DNA from: Intrasporangium calvum DSM 43043
GTDB lineage: Bacteria; Actinomycetota; Actinomycetes; Actinomycetales; Dermatophilaceae
Length of the DNA: 64,000 bases
Assembly (NCBI RefSeq): GCF_000184685.1
Contig: NC_014830.1
Location: 2,294,001-2,358,000 of the forward strand
Direction of reading: 5' to 3'
Below the pieces are notes generated by a model that was not told the DNA's origin, did no database searches, and saw only the letters and a program-made list of their open reading frames with translations. Position 1 is the stretch's first letter; each line of letters starts with the position of its first letter. The position numbers and the translations under genes are program-made. Below are positions 42,701 to 51,346 of the stretch, piece by piece.

Positions 42701-44846
42701 CATGCACGACGGCCGATCGTCCTCGCCGCTGCTCTCGCTCGCGGGGCTTGGCGGAGTCGACCCAGACGGCCCCGGAGACACGATCTTCGTCTACGGCGGC
42801 AGCTACGGCGGCGGCCTGGTGCTCGAGGGCAACCAGCAGCTGCTCGGTCAGCCGAACGGGCTGACCATCGGGGGTACGGAGCTCGTGACCGCGAGCGGGG
42901 TGAACCCGGTCATCACCAATGCGGCGGGTGCAGCACTCACGCTGGCCAGCGGCGTGGACGTCCAAGGTGTCACCGTGAGCGGCGCCTCGGGTGCCGGCGT
43001 CGTGGGCACTGGTGTCACGACCGCGACGATCGGGACCCGGACCGCTGTCCAGGTCACCGGCAACGGTGCGGACGGGGTCAGCCTCACCGGCGGATCCGGC
43101 GCGGTCACCGTCGCGGCAGGCATCAGCGGAAATGCCGGGCGAGCGGTGACCATGTCGAACCGCACCGGTGGCACCACGAGCTTCAGCGGAGCGGTCTCGG
43201 GCGGCGTCACGCTCTCCGCGAACTCAGGAGCGACGGTCCAGCTGACCGGCGGGGTGAACGCCTCGACCGGGACCGCGCCAGCGTTCAGCGCGACGGGTGG
43301 TGGCACCGTCGTCGTCACCGGCTCCGCCAACACGTTGGCCACGACGACCGGCACCGCGCTCGTCGTCGACGCCACCGCCATCGGAGCGGGGGGCCTCACC
43401 TTCCGGAGCATCAGCGCCAACGGCGCCGTCAACGGGATCCGCCTGAACGGCACCGGCAGCCAGGGCTCACTCTCGGTGACCGGCACCGGATCGACGGTCC
43501 TCGGCGGGGACGGCTCCGGCGGAACGATCCAGAACACCACCGGAGCGGGCGTCCTGCTCACGAACACGACGGGGACCAGCCTCAACAACCTCTCGCTGGT
43601 CAACACGGCGGGGGGCCCCGGTGTCGACGGCACGGGCGTCAGCGGGTTCTCCTTCACCAACGGCTCGATCAACGGCAGCGGCGCAACGAGCCGCGCGCCC
43701 CACGACTCGAACATCGCCTTCAACGACGACGGTGCGACCGTGACCAACCTCAGCGGCGCCGTCACCGTGTCGAACTCCACGCTGTTCGGCGCCTTCCAGC
43801 ACGGGGTCGACATCCTCAACAACGCCGGCACGATCGCCAACCTCCAGCTGACCGGCAACCAGATCACCAGCCCTGTCGCGCAGACTGACTCGCTTGGCTC
43901 GGGGATCCGGGTCAACGAGCTCGGGTCGGCCAGCACGGTGAGCAGCGTCACCAAGGGCTCGATCTCCGGGAACGACATCACCGGGTTCCCGACCGGTGGC
44001 GGCATCGTCCTGCAGGGCGGCAACACCGCCGCTGCCGGAGCACCGGCCGGGACGTTCGGCACCGCGGGCAACGGCAACGCGGTCGTCGTGGCGGGCAACC
44101 TGATCCGCGGCCACAGCACGACCAACCCGATGAACACCAACTGCATCCTCGTCACCATGCCCGCCCGGGGGACCGGCTACATCGACATCACGGGCAACGG
44201 GACGGTCGGCACGCCACTCGGGCTCAACCGGGGCAGCTGCATCTCGGTGAACGTCTTCGGCGACTACCACCTCGTGGGCAAGGTGAACAACAACCAGGTC
44301 AGGCCGCAGACGCAGATCGGCGGCGCCTTCGGCATCACCTTCGGAACGGCGTCCCAGACCGTGGGAGGGGCGGTGCTCGACAGTGCTGTGCTCGACCTGG
44401 CAGTACAGAACAACACCGTCTCCGGCACCACCAACTCGGGGATCAGGTCCGGGACCCTCAACAGCGGGACCACCCGCGCACGGGTCACCGGCAACACGGT
44501 GGCGGCACCGACGGATCTCAGTGGCGCCTACGGCATCCGGGTCGACTCGGGCAACACGTCGTCGCTCGACACCTCGGTCTGCCTCGAGCTGTCCGGCAAC
44601 ACCACCGCAGGCAGCGTCAGCAGCGGCACCGGTAGCACCGCCCCCGGTCTCGGCCTGCGCAAGCAGGGTTCGGTTGCCACGACCAACGACTTCGGCATCG
44701 TCGGGTTGAGCCCCAGTCCGGCAGACCCGTCGCAGACCGTGGCGTACGTCACGACCCAGAATCCCGGCAGCGCAGCAGGAACGAGCGGGGCCCGGGTCGA
44801 GATCGTCAGCGGCAGCAGCTTCGTCTCGTGCGTCCTGCCGTTCTGA
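39702..44846 (+). CDS. Giant secreted Ig-like / cadherin / beta-helix protein
   Basis: 1714 residues. Signal peptide 1-~38 (LGLVLVVGMLSPLRGAA). Three ~35-residue Cys-containing repeats follow at ~45-145. Five Big_5/Ig-like repeats (~147-670) each carry T-F-S-E near the start, a Cys pair and a D-x-D-x2-D-P-P-D-x(4)-DH motif. Two cadherin repeats (~675-873, APTDITLNPASVQENQPAGT and APTDVALSSSSVDENQPSGT) precede a cadherin-like/Ig module (~875-990) and a right-handed parallel beta-helix (~995-1700, many N/G/T-rich turns). No LPxTG or other anchor. GGAGG lies 7 bases before the ATG; a start 63 bases earlier would spoil the signal peptide. Likely an extracellular adhesin or shell protein; the three genes that follow appear linked. 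Confidence 0.85.
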   Translation: MSPRLGARIAARFPARIAALLGLVLVVGMLSPLRGAAEEGPTELQYACALKSNGTMRLAEGPGDCGKKETLVTFKPGTVQLCVQPSGSVRLLSSFRDCRPPASQLTVPPTSGATYFCAAAGSGVLRWVGDPGECLATELALQVTPNDDAPTVASTVPGNGGLTARDSSVSITFSEDVSAFADAFTIICGGVTIPFALSGLPGSTATLTPDGDLPMGAACTVTTTASLVSDTDTNDPPDSMADDHVFSFTVDAPPIVTSTTPAAGATDVAVDVDLVVTFSEPVTAPASAFTLTCDVGGAIAVVAAGSPGTSITLTPTARLLPADACELVVDASQISDEDAADPPDHPSADHTVAFVTADVAPAVTDTVPLDDAAHVATDTQVRATWSEAVTAGANAIVLDCGSGPVAGAISGSPGMTTTFTPDAALPDGATCTVVVDHTEVKDVDAVDPPDRPDADHTFSFATDAAPTFVSSSPADGTAGVDPAADIVLTFSEAVTATASAFTLTCDATERSVAVGGSGTDTLTLTPTGVPQTATCSLTVLGARVHDADAFDPPDTMAADATIAYTTVDTAPEVVATTPTDGATDVPAGTDITVTFSEAVDVAAGGLALECPSGSPVSFTTGEGAGNVWTLAPDGPLPADIVCTVTVSGSAVSDDDSIDPPDRMAADHTFSFTVSANSAPTDITLNPASVQENQPAGTTVGTLSTIDGDPGETFSYTLVEGPGNTDNALFAIDGSSLTTAAGLDFETASTRSIRVRTTDSAGDHFDKALVVTVIDLNEAPTDVALSSSSVDENQPSGTTVGLLSGTDPDLGDTLSFSIVPGAGDTDNAAFSISGTTLVTAAVLNFEVRSSLSIRVRVTDSGSLTHEEVLVISVVDVNDPPVAVTDAYADAIGNTLAVVQTTGTGPHKVLTGNVLTSNDTDEDATYPHTLTAVAQTVSSVGGGTATIAGNGSFTFLPGVGDTSQTDSFTYQVTDGELTSGGTVTVSIGSDIVWYVNGASGSAMHDGRSSSPLLSLAGLGGVDPDGPGDTIFVYGGSYGGGLVLEGNQQLLGQPNGLTIGGTELVTASGVNPVITNAAGAALTLASGVDVQGVTVSGASGAGVVGTGVTTATIGTRTAVQVTGNGADGVSLTGGSGAVTVAAGISGNAGRAVTMSNRTGGTTSFSGAVSGGVTLSANSGATVQLTGGVNASTGTAPAFSATGGGTVVVTGSANTLATTTGTALVVDATAIGAGGLTFRSISANGAVNGIRLNGTGSQGSLSVTGTGSTVLGGDGSGGTIQNTTGAGVLLTNTTGTSLNNLSLVNTAGGPGVDGTGVSGFSFTNGSINGSGATSRAPHDSNIAFNDDGATVTNLSGAVTVSNSTLFGAFQHGVDILNNAGTIANLQLTGNQITSPVAQTDSLGSGIRVNELGSASTVSSVTKGSISGNDITGFPTGGGIVLQGGNTAAAGAPAGTFGTAGNGNAVVVAGNLIRGHSTTNPMNTNCILVTMPARGTGYIDITGNGTVGTPLGLNRGSCISVNVFGDYHLVGKVNNNQVRPQTQIGGAFGITFGTASQTVGGAVLDSAVLDLAVQNNTVSGTTNSGIRSGTLNSGTTRARVTGNTVAAPTDLSGAYGIRVDSGNTSSLDTSVCLELSGNTTAGSVSSGTGSTAPGLGLRKQGSVATTNDFGIVGLSPSPADPSQTVAYVTTQNPGSAAGTSGARVEIVSGSSFVSCVLPF

Positions 44847-44877
44847 GCCCCAGCCGTTTCGAAGGAGATGAGCAACC

Positions 44878-45384
44878 ATGTCAGAACCGTTCCTCGGCGA
44901 GATCCGACTCCTCAGCTTCGCCTACGCCCCCAAGGGGTGGGCCCAGTGCAACGGACAGCTGCTGCCGATCAACCAGAACCAGGCGTTGTTCTCGCTGCTG
45001 GGCACCACCTACGGAGGGGACGGGAGGGTCAACTTCGCCCTTCCCGACCTGCGGGGCCGGGTGCCCATCCAGATGGGCGCGGGCCACACCCAGGGTGAAA
45101 GGGGCGGCGAGCAGGCCCATACCCTCACGATGGCAGAGCTGCCCACCCACGCGCATCCCCAACGGGCCTCGGCAGCCGCAGCGACGACCGGCATCACCGG
45201 ACCCGCAGTCATGAAGGCGTCCAGCGTCGGCAGCTTCGCCTACGGCACTGCGCAGAACCTCGTCGCCATGGACTCCTCCGCGGTCGGGCCCGTCGGCGGC
45301 TCACAGGCGCACCTCAACATGCAGCCGTACCTGACGCTCTCCTTCTGCATCGCCCTGCAGGGCATCTTCCCCTCCCAGAACTGA
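44878..45384 (+). CDS. Tail-collar / microcystin-dependent-type protein 1
   Basis: 168 residues of the phage tail collar family (MdpB-like). Motifs: F-L-G-E-I-R-L-L, APKGWAQCNGQLLPI, LFSLLGTTYGGDG, NFALPDLRGRVPI, ELPTHAH and the C-terminal GGSQAHLNMQPYLTLSFCIALQGIFP. No signal peptide. GGAGATG-type ribosome site. Same transcript as the giant protein (31 bases apart). In phages such domains form trimeric fibre collars. Confidence 0.9.
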   Translation: MSEPFLGEIRLLSFAYAPKGWAQCNGQLLPINQNQALFSLLGTTYGGDGRVNFALPDLRGRVPIQMGAGHTQGERGGEQAHTLTMAELPTHAHPQRASAAAATTGITGPAVMKASSVGSFAYGTAQNLVAMDSSAVGPVGGSQAHLNMQPYLTLSFCIALQGIFPSQN

Positions 45385-45392
45385 GGACCACC

Positions 45393-45902
45393 ATGTCGCA
45401 ACCCTTCGTCGGTGAGATCCGACTCTTCGGCGGCAACTTCGCCCCGGCCGGATGGGCCTTCTGTGACGGCCAGCTGCTCCCGATCTCCGAGAACGAGACG
45501 CTCTTCGCCCTCATCGGCACCACATATGGCGGAGACGGGCAGTCGACCTTCGGCCTGCCCGACCTGCGCGGGCGGCTTCCCCTGCACCAGGGCAGCGGCT
45601 TCATCCTGGGCGAGCAGGGCGGCGCCGAGTCGGTCTCGTTGACGGCCACCCAGATTCCGGCCCACGCGCACGCACTGCTCGGCACCACGGACAACGGCAC
45701 GACGGCGACACCGAGCGGCAACGCGGCAGCCACGCTCCCTGAGGTCACCACCCTCGCCTACGGGACGGATGCGCCATCGACGACGCTGCACCCGCAGTCG
45801 ATCGGTGGCACGGGTGGCAGCCAGCCGCACTCCAACCTCCAGCCGTTCCTCTGCCTCAGCTTCATCATCAGCCTCTTCGGCATCTTCCCGCAGTCCACCT
45901 GA
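45393..45902 (+). CDS. Tail-collar / microcystin-dependent-type protein 2
   Basis: 169 residues, paralogue of the preceding gene (APAGWAFCDGQLLPI, LIGTTYGGDGQSTFGLPDLRGRLPL, GGSQPHSNLQPFLCLSFIISLFGIFP). It differs from copies 1 and 3 at the Cys and in the loop before the C-terminal motif. Eight bases after copy 1. Confidence 0.9.
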   Translation: MSQPFVGEIRLFGGNFAPAGWAFCDGQLLPISENETLFALIGTTYGGDGQSTFGLPDLRGRLPLHQGSGFILGEQGGAESVSLTATQIPAHAHALLGTTDNGTTATPSGNAAATLPEVTTLAYGTDAPSTTLHPQSIGGTGGSQPHSNLQPFLCLSFIISLFGIFPQST

Positions 45903-45916
45903 GGAGCAGGACCATC

Positions 45917-46438
45917 ATGACTGATCCTTTCGTCGCCGAGATCCGTGTCTTCGGCTTCGGCTTCGCCCCCAAGGGGTGGGCCATGTGCAACGGCCAGCTG
46001 CTGCCCATCTCGCAGAACACCGCGCTCTTCGCACTGCTCGGCACCACGTACGGCGGCGACGGGAGGTCGACGTTCGCCCTGCCGAACCTCAACGGCGCCG
46101 CGCCGATGCACCCGGGGCAAGGACCCGGCCTCACCGTTCGAGACCTGGGTGAGACCGGGGGGAGCGACCACGTGACCCTGCTGGAGAGCGAGATGCCGGT
46201 GCACACCCACGCGATCCAGGTCTCTGCCGCCGAGGGCATCGACCGCACACCCGCCAACGGCCGCTTCGCCAACGAGATCGGCGGGATCAACTCGTATGCG
46301 GCGCCGGCTGGCTCGACCGACTTCGCGCCGCAGACGCTCAGCGCCACCGGCGGCGGGCTCCCCCACAACAACCTGCAGCCCTATCTCACCCTCAACTTCT
46401 GCATCGCGCTGCAGGGCATCTTCCCGCCGCGGAGCTGA
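45917..46438 (+). CDS. Tail-collar / microcystin-dependent-type protein 3
   Basis: 173 residues, closest to copy 1 (APKGWAMCNGQLLPI, LLGTTYGGDGRSTFALPNLNGAAPM, GGGLPHNNLQPYLTLNFCIALQGIFP). A longer loop (DHVTLLESEMPVHTH to INSYAAPAGS) carries most differences. Fourteen bases after copy 2. Confidence 0.9.
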   Translation: MTDPFVAEIRVFGFGFAPKGWAMCNGQLLPISQNTALFALLGTTYGGDGRSTFALPNLNGAAPMHPGQGPGLTVRDLGETGGSDHVTLLESEMPVHTHAIQVSAAEGIDRTPANGRFANEIGGINSYAAPAGSTDFAPQTLSATGGGLPHNNLQPYLTLNFCIALQGIFPPRS

Positions 46439-46455
46439 CGACGGTCGGGGTGACC

Positions 46456-46959
46456 ATGGCGCGGGAGGCAACGGTGACGCTGCGATCCGTCGAACCCGCC
46501 GACGGGCCCTTCCTCGTGGCGCTCTACGCGTCGACCCGGGTGACCGAGCTGGCTGCCCTGACATGGGACGCAGCCACGATGCGAGCCTTCCTCGCCCAGC
46601 AGTTCGCGGCCCAGGCCGCGAGCTGGTCGACGACGTTCCCCGACCTCGACCGCCTGCTCGTGGTGGTGGACGGCCGGCGGGCCGGCCGGCTCTACGTCCA
46701 CCGGTCCCCCACGCTGCTGCACCTCGTCGACATCGCCCTTCTCCCCGCGCTGCGCGGACGAGGCATCGGCTCCGTGCTGCTCGACCGCCTCATCGCTGAA
46801 GCCGATGCCGTCGGCATCCCGACAACTCTCCACGTGGCCCGCGACAACCCGGCTCGAGGCCTCTACGAGCGCTTCGGCTTCCGCGCTGTCGCCGAGGAGC
46901 CGTTCCACATCAGGATGACTCGGCCGGCACCCCCGGTCAGCCGAGGTCGTGACGGCTGA
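46456..46959 (+). CDS. GNAT N-acetyltransferase
   Basis: 167 residues. Acetyl-CoA motif A is LPALRGRGIGSVLLDRL (R-x2-G-x-G/A); motif B is the ARDNPARGLYERFGF tail. Substrate unknown. It closes the four-gene array behind the giant protein (17 bases from copy 3); a GTG six bases earlier could also serve as start. May modify a collar or surface component, inference from position. Confidence 0.85.
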   Translation: MAREATVTLRSVEPADGPFLVALYASTRVTELAALTWDAATMRAFLAQQFAAQAASWSTTFPDLDRLLVVVDGRRAGRLYVHRSPTLLHLVDIALLPALRGRGIGSVLLDRLIAEADAVGIPTTLHVARDNPARGLYERFGFRAVAEEPFHIRMTRPAPPVSRGRDG

Positions 46960-47038
46960 GCTCGGTCTGGAACACCAGCGGCCGTCGTTGCGCCTGGCCC
47001 GTGCCCGCGGAGGCCGCTGGGCACGATAGGGACCGCCG

Positions 47039-47455
47039 TCAGAGGCGGTTGACGATGGCGACGTACCGTCGCCGGTCGCGATCCGCGATGACGAACAGTG
47101 ACGTCGCCTCGAAGCCCGGCCTGCTGAAATCGAACGCCCCCTGGGGCGGGCCCGGTTCGGTCGTCGAGAAGGTCAGGCTGAAGCGCGACTCGTCCCCAAC
47201 GCGAAGGAGGGGAACGAGGTCGCCGACCTCCTCGAGCCGCGCCTTCCAGGTGGAGACCGGACTCCTCATCGTGAACGTCGCCCCGAGCTCCTTGGCAAAG
47301 CGGGAACGGGTGAGGAGCGACTTGCCGCCCTTGGCAGCTCCGGGAGCGCTGGCGGCCGGGGCGGCAGAGGCGGGGGCGGCCTCGGCGAGCACGGCCAGCG
47401 AGACGGCCCCGACGGCGCCCGACCGGAGGATCTGACGGCGACTGAGAGAGAGCAT
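47039..47455 (-). CDS. Tat-exported DUF6916-type protein
   Basis: 138 residues. A twin-arginine signal (S-R-R-Q-I-L, hydrophobic stretch, ALA-type cleavage near residue 28) precedes a ~95-residue beta domain: LTRSRFAKELGATFTMRS, RFSLTFSTTEPGPPQGAF, ATSLFVIADRDRRRYVAIVNRL. I recall this fold beside tail-collar genes in other actinobacteria. The ATG at 47455 has GGAAGG upstream. Convergent with the GNAT gene and part of the same locus by association. Confidence 0.7.
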   Translation of the reverse strand: MLSLSRRQILRSGAVGAVSLAVLAEAAPASAAPAASAPGAAKGGKSLLTRSRFAKELGATFTMRSPVSTWKARLEEVGDLVPLLRVGDESRFSLTFSTTEPGPPQGAFDFSRPGFEATSLFVIADRDRRRYVAIVNRL

Positions 47456-47586
47456 GACGGCGCCTTCCGTTCTCAGGTGTGGCTCTTCGTCGACGCCCCT
47501 GTCGTCCTTCCTCCGATCATTCCGCACGACGCAAGGCCCCGGGGCAGAATCTCGAAGTCCGTGACCGCGACCTGCGGCTACCGGGC

Positions 47587-48996
47587 TCAGCGGCCGTGCA
47601 TCTGCGCGAGCAGCGCGGCGTACCGCTCGAGCACGTCACTCGTGTCGCCCGCGGGCACCTGATACTCCGAGTCGACCCGGAGGCCCCAGGCGGGCGGCTG
47701 GGCCGCGCCGGACAGGGCCCAGGCCGCCTGGCGAGCGGCCCCGACCCCGACGTACTCGGCGGGACGGGGCACGACCACCGGTGCGCGGAACAGGGCGGGC
47801 GCGATCGCTCGGACCGCTCGCGATGCTGCGGCACCGCCGATGAGCAGCACCCGCTCGACGCGCACGCTCTGGTCCCGCAGTGCGTCGACTCCGGCGACGA
47901 GGTTGCAGAGCATTCCCTCGACGGCCGCGCGCGCGAGGTTGGCGGGCGTGGCATTGGTGCGCGTCAGCCCGCTCAGGGTCCCCGTCGCGAGGGGCAGGTC
48001 AGGGGTGCGTTCGCCGTCGAGGTAGGGCAACAGGCTCAGCCCACCGGCGCCCGAGTCAGCCTCGAGCGCGAGCCGGTCGAGGGTGTCGAGGTCCACACCG
48101 AGCATCCCCGCCGCGGCCGTCAGGACCCGCGCCGCGTTGAGGGTGCACATGAGCGGCAGGTGGCGCCCGGTCGCGTCGGCGAACCCGGCGACAGCGCCCG
48201 ACTCGTCGCGGATCGCGTGGTCGTGCGGAGTGAAGACGGTGCCGCTCGTGCCGAGCGACACGACGACGTCCCCGGGTGAGAGCGCGAGGCCGAGCGCAGC
48301 ACCCATGTTGTCGCCCGTGCCTGCCGCGACGAGCATCCCGTCGGAGGTCCGGCCCGCGGGTGCGGATGGGGCCAGGACCTCGGGCACGGCGAGACGCCGC
48401 CCGAAGGCGAGCTCGAGCAGGTCGAGTCGGTAGTCCCCCGTCGCCGCCGACCAGTACCCCGTGCCCGAGGCGTCCCCCCGGTCCGTGGTCCACCGTTCGA
48501 AGCCGTTGCCGTGCTGCAGGATCCGGCCGGTCATCCAGTCGTGCGGCAAGAGGACCCGAGCCACGCGCGCGGCGTGATCCGGCTCGTGCTGGGCGAGCCA
48601 GCGCAGCTTGGTCACGGTGAAGCTCCCGACGAGGACCAGCCCGACGGCATCGACCCAGGCGCTCACGCCTCCGAGCTCACGGGTGAGGTCAGCGGCGGCA
48701 CCGGCGCTGCGGGTGTCGTTCCAGAGCAGGGCGTCCCGCACCACGGCATCCTGCTCGTCGAGCACGACCATGCCGTGCTGCTGTCCGCCGACGGCGATGG
48801 CCGAGACGCCCTCGAGGATCCCGGAACCGGACGCGGTGCGGTAGGCCTCCCACCACCGCTCGGGGTCCACCTCGGTGCGGTCCGGGTGTGGCGCCCTGGC
48901 CGTACGGACGACGTCCCCGCTCTCTGCATCACACACGACGACCTTGGTCGACTGTGTCGAGCTGTCGATGCCCGCGACGAGGGTCCGATCACTCAT
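47587..48996 (-). CDS. xylB: Xylulokinase
   Basis: 469 residues of the FGGY carbohydrate-kinase family. N-terminal [15 protein letters not shown] phosphate loop; catalytic Asp in LLWNDTRS and [10 protein letters not shown]-terminal [19 protein letters not shown]. Phosphorylates D-xylulose (or another ketose) to feed the pentose phosphate pathway. Last gene of the polyol operon, 24 bases after the dehydrogenase gene. Confidence 0.92.
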   Translation of the reverse strand: MSDRTLVAGIDSSTQSTKVVVCDAESGDVVRTARAPHPDRTEVDPERWWEAYRTASGSGILEGVSAIAVGGQQHGMVVLDEQDAVVRDALLWNDTRSAGAAADLTRELGGVSAWVDAVGLVLVGSFTVTKLRWLAQHEPDHAARVARVLLPHDWMTGRILQHGNGFERWTTDRGDASGTGYWSAATGDYRLDLLELAFGRRLAVPEVLAPSAPAGRTSDGMLVAAGTGDNMGAALGLALSPGDVVVSLGTSGTVFTPHDHAIRDESGAVAGFADATGRHLPLMCTLNAARVLTAAAGMLGVDLDTLDRLALEADSGAGGLSLLPYLDGERTPDLPLATGTLSGLTRTNATPANLARAAVEGMLCNLVAGVDALRDQSVRVERVLLIGGAAASRAVRAIAPALFRAPVVVPRPAEYVGVGAARQAAWALSGAAQPPAWGLRVDSEYQVPAGDTSDVLERYAALLAQMHGR

Positions 48997-49020
48997 GTCC
49001 GGCCTCCCCCTTCTGCCCGC

Positions 49021-50535
49021 TCACCCACGGACGTCGAGCGGTCGGCGGGCCTCGAGGGTGGCGCGCGCTCCCCTGGCGTGCAGCGAGTCGAGCCCAGCGG
49101 CATACGCCTCGGTGAACCGCGCGTCGTCCGCGAGGTCGCCGAAGAGGTCACGGTCGCGGATGAAGGCGAGCTTGTCCTCGCCCTGCCGGGCGGCCGCGGC
49201 CATGACGCGGTCCTTGATCCGGTCGACGATCTCGATCGGCGCGCCCTGCTCGTCGACGCCCTCCGCGTACCGCGCCCACGACGCGACGACGAGGGCGGAG
49301 CGCTCGATGTCGCCGCCCGTCTCGAGGTTGCGCCGGATCACCGGGACGAGCCACTTGGGGATCCGGTCGGAGCTCTCGGCGCAGAGGCGTGCGAGGGTGT
49401 CGCGGACCTCGGGGTTCGCGAACCGCTCGATGAGCTGGTGCCGGTAGGCGTCGAGGTCGACCCCGGGCACGTCGGGGAGCGTCGGGCTGCCCTCGTGCTC
49501 CATGTAGCCGAGGAGGAAGTCGACGAAGAGCGGGTCCTGGCACACCTCGTGGGCATACCGATGACCCGACAGGTGGCCGAGGTAGCACAGGGCCTGGTGG
49601 CTGGCGTTGAGCAGGCGCAGCTTCATCAGCTCGTAGGGCACGACGTCGTCGACGAGCTGGACGCCGGCGTACTCGAGCGGCGGCCGCCCGTCGGTGAAGC
49701 GGTCCTCCAGCACCCACTGGGTGAACGGCTCGCACACGACCGGCCACCCGTCCTCGATGCCGAACTCCTCGGCGAGCCGCTCGATGTCCTCGGGCGCGGT
49801 CACCGGGGTGATCCGGTCGACCATGCTGTTGGGGAAGGCGACGTGCTCGTCCATCCAGTCGGCGAGGCCCGGATCCTTGAGACGCGCGAACGCCGTCATC
49901 ATGCGGCGGGCGACGTCACCGTTGCCGGGCAGGTTGTCGCACGACATGACGGTGAAGGGGGTCGACCCGGCGGCCCGGCGCGCCGCGAGCCCCGCGACGA
50001 TGTACCCGAAGACGGTCCGGGGCACGGCGCCCTCGGCCAGGTCGGCCCGGATCGCAGGATCGTCGGCGTCGAACTCACCGGTGACCTGGTTGACGAGGTA
50101 ACCGCCCTCGGTGATGGTGAGCGAGACGATGCGCGTCCGCGGATCCGCGAGTCGGTCGACGACGGCCTGCGGGTCGTCGGGCGCGAACATCATCTCCACG
50201 ATGCTCCCGATGACGCGCGGCTCACGGTGCCCGTCAGGGTGCTTCACGACGAGCGTGTAGAGACCGTCCTGCCGAGTGAGCGTGTCGACGATCCGCCGGT
50301 CGTGCGGGAGGGCTCCCACCCCACAGATCCCCCACTCCAGGGCCGTGCCGTCCCGCATGAGCCGGTCGAGATACATCGCCTCGTGGGCGCGGTGGAAGCC
50401 GCCCACGCCGAAGTGGACGATGCTCGCGGTGACGGAGGAACGGTCGTATGCCGCTGGGCTCGCCTCCGGGGGAAGGCTGGCCAACGTCGTGGCGGAGAGG
50501 GGAACGGCGGTCCCGCTCCCAGTGGCAGTGCTCAT
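49021..50535 (-). CDS. Mannitol-type polyol dehydrogenase
   Basis: 504 residues of the long-chain mannitol dehydrogenase family (mannitol/arabitol/fructuronate): VHFGVGGFHRAHEAMYLDRL binds NAD(P), TITEGGYLVN holds a conserved motif, DRITPVT and KLRLLNASHQALCYLG contain the catalytic Lys and Asn/His region. Oxidises a sugar alcohol to a ketose. ATG at 50535 with GGAGGAG. Two perfect 16-mers lie in the N-terminal tail and near the C-terminus, outside the conserved core. Confidence 0.92.
   Translation of the reverse strand: MSTATGSGTAVPLSATTLASLPPEASPAAYDRSSVTASIVHFGVGGFHRAHEAMYLDRLMRDGTALEWGICGVGALPHDRRIVDTLTRQDGLYTLVVKHPDGHREPRVIGSIVEMMFAPDDPQAVVDRLADPRTRIVSLTITEGGYLVNQVTGEFDADDPAIRADLAEGAVPRTVFGYIVAGLAARRAAGSTPFTVMSCDNLPGNGDVARRMMTAFARLKDPGLADWMDEHVAFPNSMVDRITPVTAPEDIERLAEEFGIEDGWPVVCEPFTQWVLEDRFTDGRPPLEYAGVQLVDDVVPYELMKLRLLNASHQALCYLGHLSGHRYAHEVCQDPLFVDFLLGYMEHEGSPTLPDVPGVDLDAYRHQLIERFANPEVRDTLARLCAESSDRIPKWLVPVIRRNLETGGDIERSALVVASWARYAEGVDEQGAPIEIVDRIKDRVMAAAARQGEDKLAFIRDRDLFGDLADDARFTEAYAAGLDSLHARGARATLEARRPLDVRG
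49091..49106 (+). repeat. Dispersed 16-mer, perfect copy 12
   Basis: Near the 3' end of the polyol dehydrogenase gene, read on the minus strand as Ala-Tyr-Ala-Ala-Gly-Leu. Confidence 0.93.
50445..50460 (-). repeat. Dispersed 16-mer, perfect copy 13
   Basis: In the N-terminal codons of the polyol dehydrogenase, read as Ser-Pro-Ala-Ala-Tyr-Asp. Confidence 0.93.
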
Positions 50536-50567
50536 CGGGTCTCCTCCGTGGAGTGGTCGGTTGCGGG

Positions 50568-51311
50568 TCAGTGGTTCTCGGAGAGGCTCCACATGGTCCA
50601 CAGCTCGGTCCGCATCCGCCGCGGCTGCCGCAGGGTGTAGGCGACGGCCGCTGCGATGTCCTGGGGCTCCATGAAGGAGCCCTGCGACGGGTCCTGGCCA
50701 CCGAACCGGCCGTCGGCCGCGGCGAAGGAGGTGTTGACGCCGGCCGGTGCGATGGTCGTGGTCCGGATGCCCTCGCTGCGCAGCTCTCGGTCCAGGGCGT
50801 AGCCGAGGTTGATCTGGGCGCCCTTGGTCGCAGCGTAGACCGCCTCCTTGCCGCCGCCGATCAGCAGGCCCGCCACCGACCCGATGATGACGATGTCCCC
50901 GCCCTCACCCTGGGCCCGGAACTGCCGCACGGCAGCCCGGGCCAGCCACACGGTGCCCTTGACGTTGACGTCGACCATCCGCGCGCACTCCTCGGCGGAG
51001 TAGTCGAGGAGTCCGCCGTAGTACCCGATGGCTGCGTTCGCGACCACGGAGTCGACCCGTCCGAACGCTTCGACACCGGCCGCGACGAGCGCGTCGGCGG
51101 TCGCCTCCTCGCGGACGTCGCCGAGCCCGGTGACGAGTCGGCTCTCGTCCCACTCCCGGCGCAGTGGTTCGAGCGCCTCGGCCCGGAGGTCCCCGGCGAC
51201 GACCCGGCCACCTTCCTCGAGGACGGCCCGAGCGATGGCACCGCCGATCCCTCCACCGGCTCCGGTGACGAGGACAACGGTGTCCGCCAGGCTTCGGGTG
51301 TAGTGGTCCAC
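50568..51311 (-). CDS. Short-chain dehydrogenase/reductase
   Basis: 247 residues. NAD(P) motif TGAGGGIGGAIA (T-G-x3-G-x-G); NAA-I-GYYGG; catalytic Ser in IIGSVAGLL and Y-x3-K in YAATKGAQ. Glycine-rich loop followed by GDL suggests NAD use. Probably interconverts a sugar alcohol and ketose alongside the mannitol-type enzyme. GTG at 51311 with GAGGAG; the ORF remains open further upstream but runs into the permease gene. Confidence 0.92.
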   Translation of the reverse strand: MDHYTRSLADTVVLVTGAGGGIGGAIARAVLEEGGRVVAGDLRAEALEPLRREWDESRLVTGLGDVREEATADALVAAGVEAFGRVDSVVANAAIGYYGGLLDYSAEECARMVDVNVKGTVWLARAAVRQFRAQGEGGDIVIIGSVAGLLIGGGKEAVYAATKGAQINLGYALDRELRSEGIRTTTIAPAGVNTSFAAADGRFGGQDPSQGSFMEPQDIAAAVAYTLRQPRRMRTELWTMWSLSENH

Positions 51312-51346
51312 GGGTCGTTCTCCTCTGCTCGGTACCTCCGGGACGG

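Noticed and set aside
41307-44879. Long antisense frames inside the giant surface gene
   Set aside because: Low-complexity charged products from reverse reading of Thr/Gly/Ala-rich repeats; no ribosome sites or family matches.
44878-46438. Prophage remnant reading of the tail-collar genes
   Set aside because: No other phage genes within the window; three intact paralogues tightly linked to a secreted protein argue for a cellular locus.
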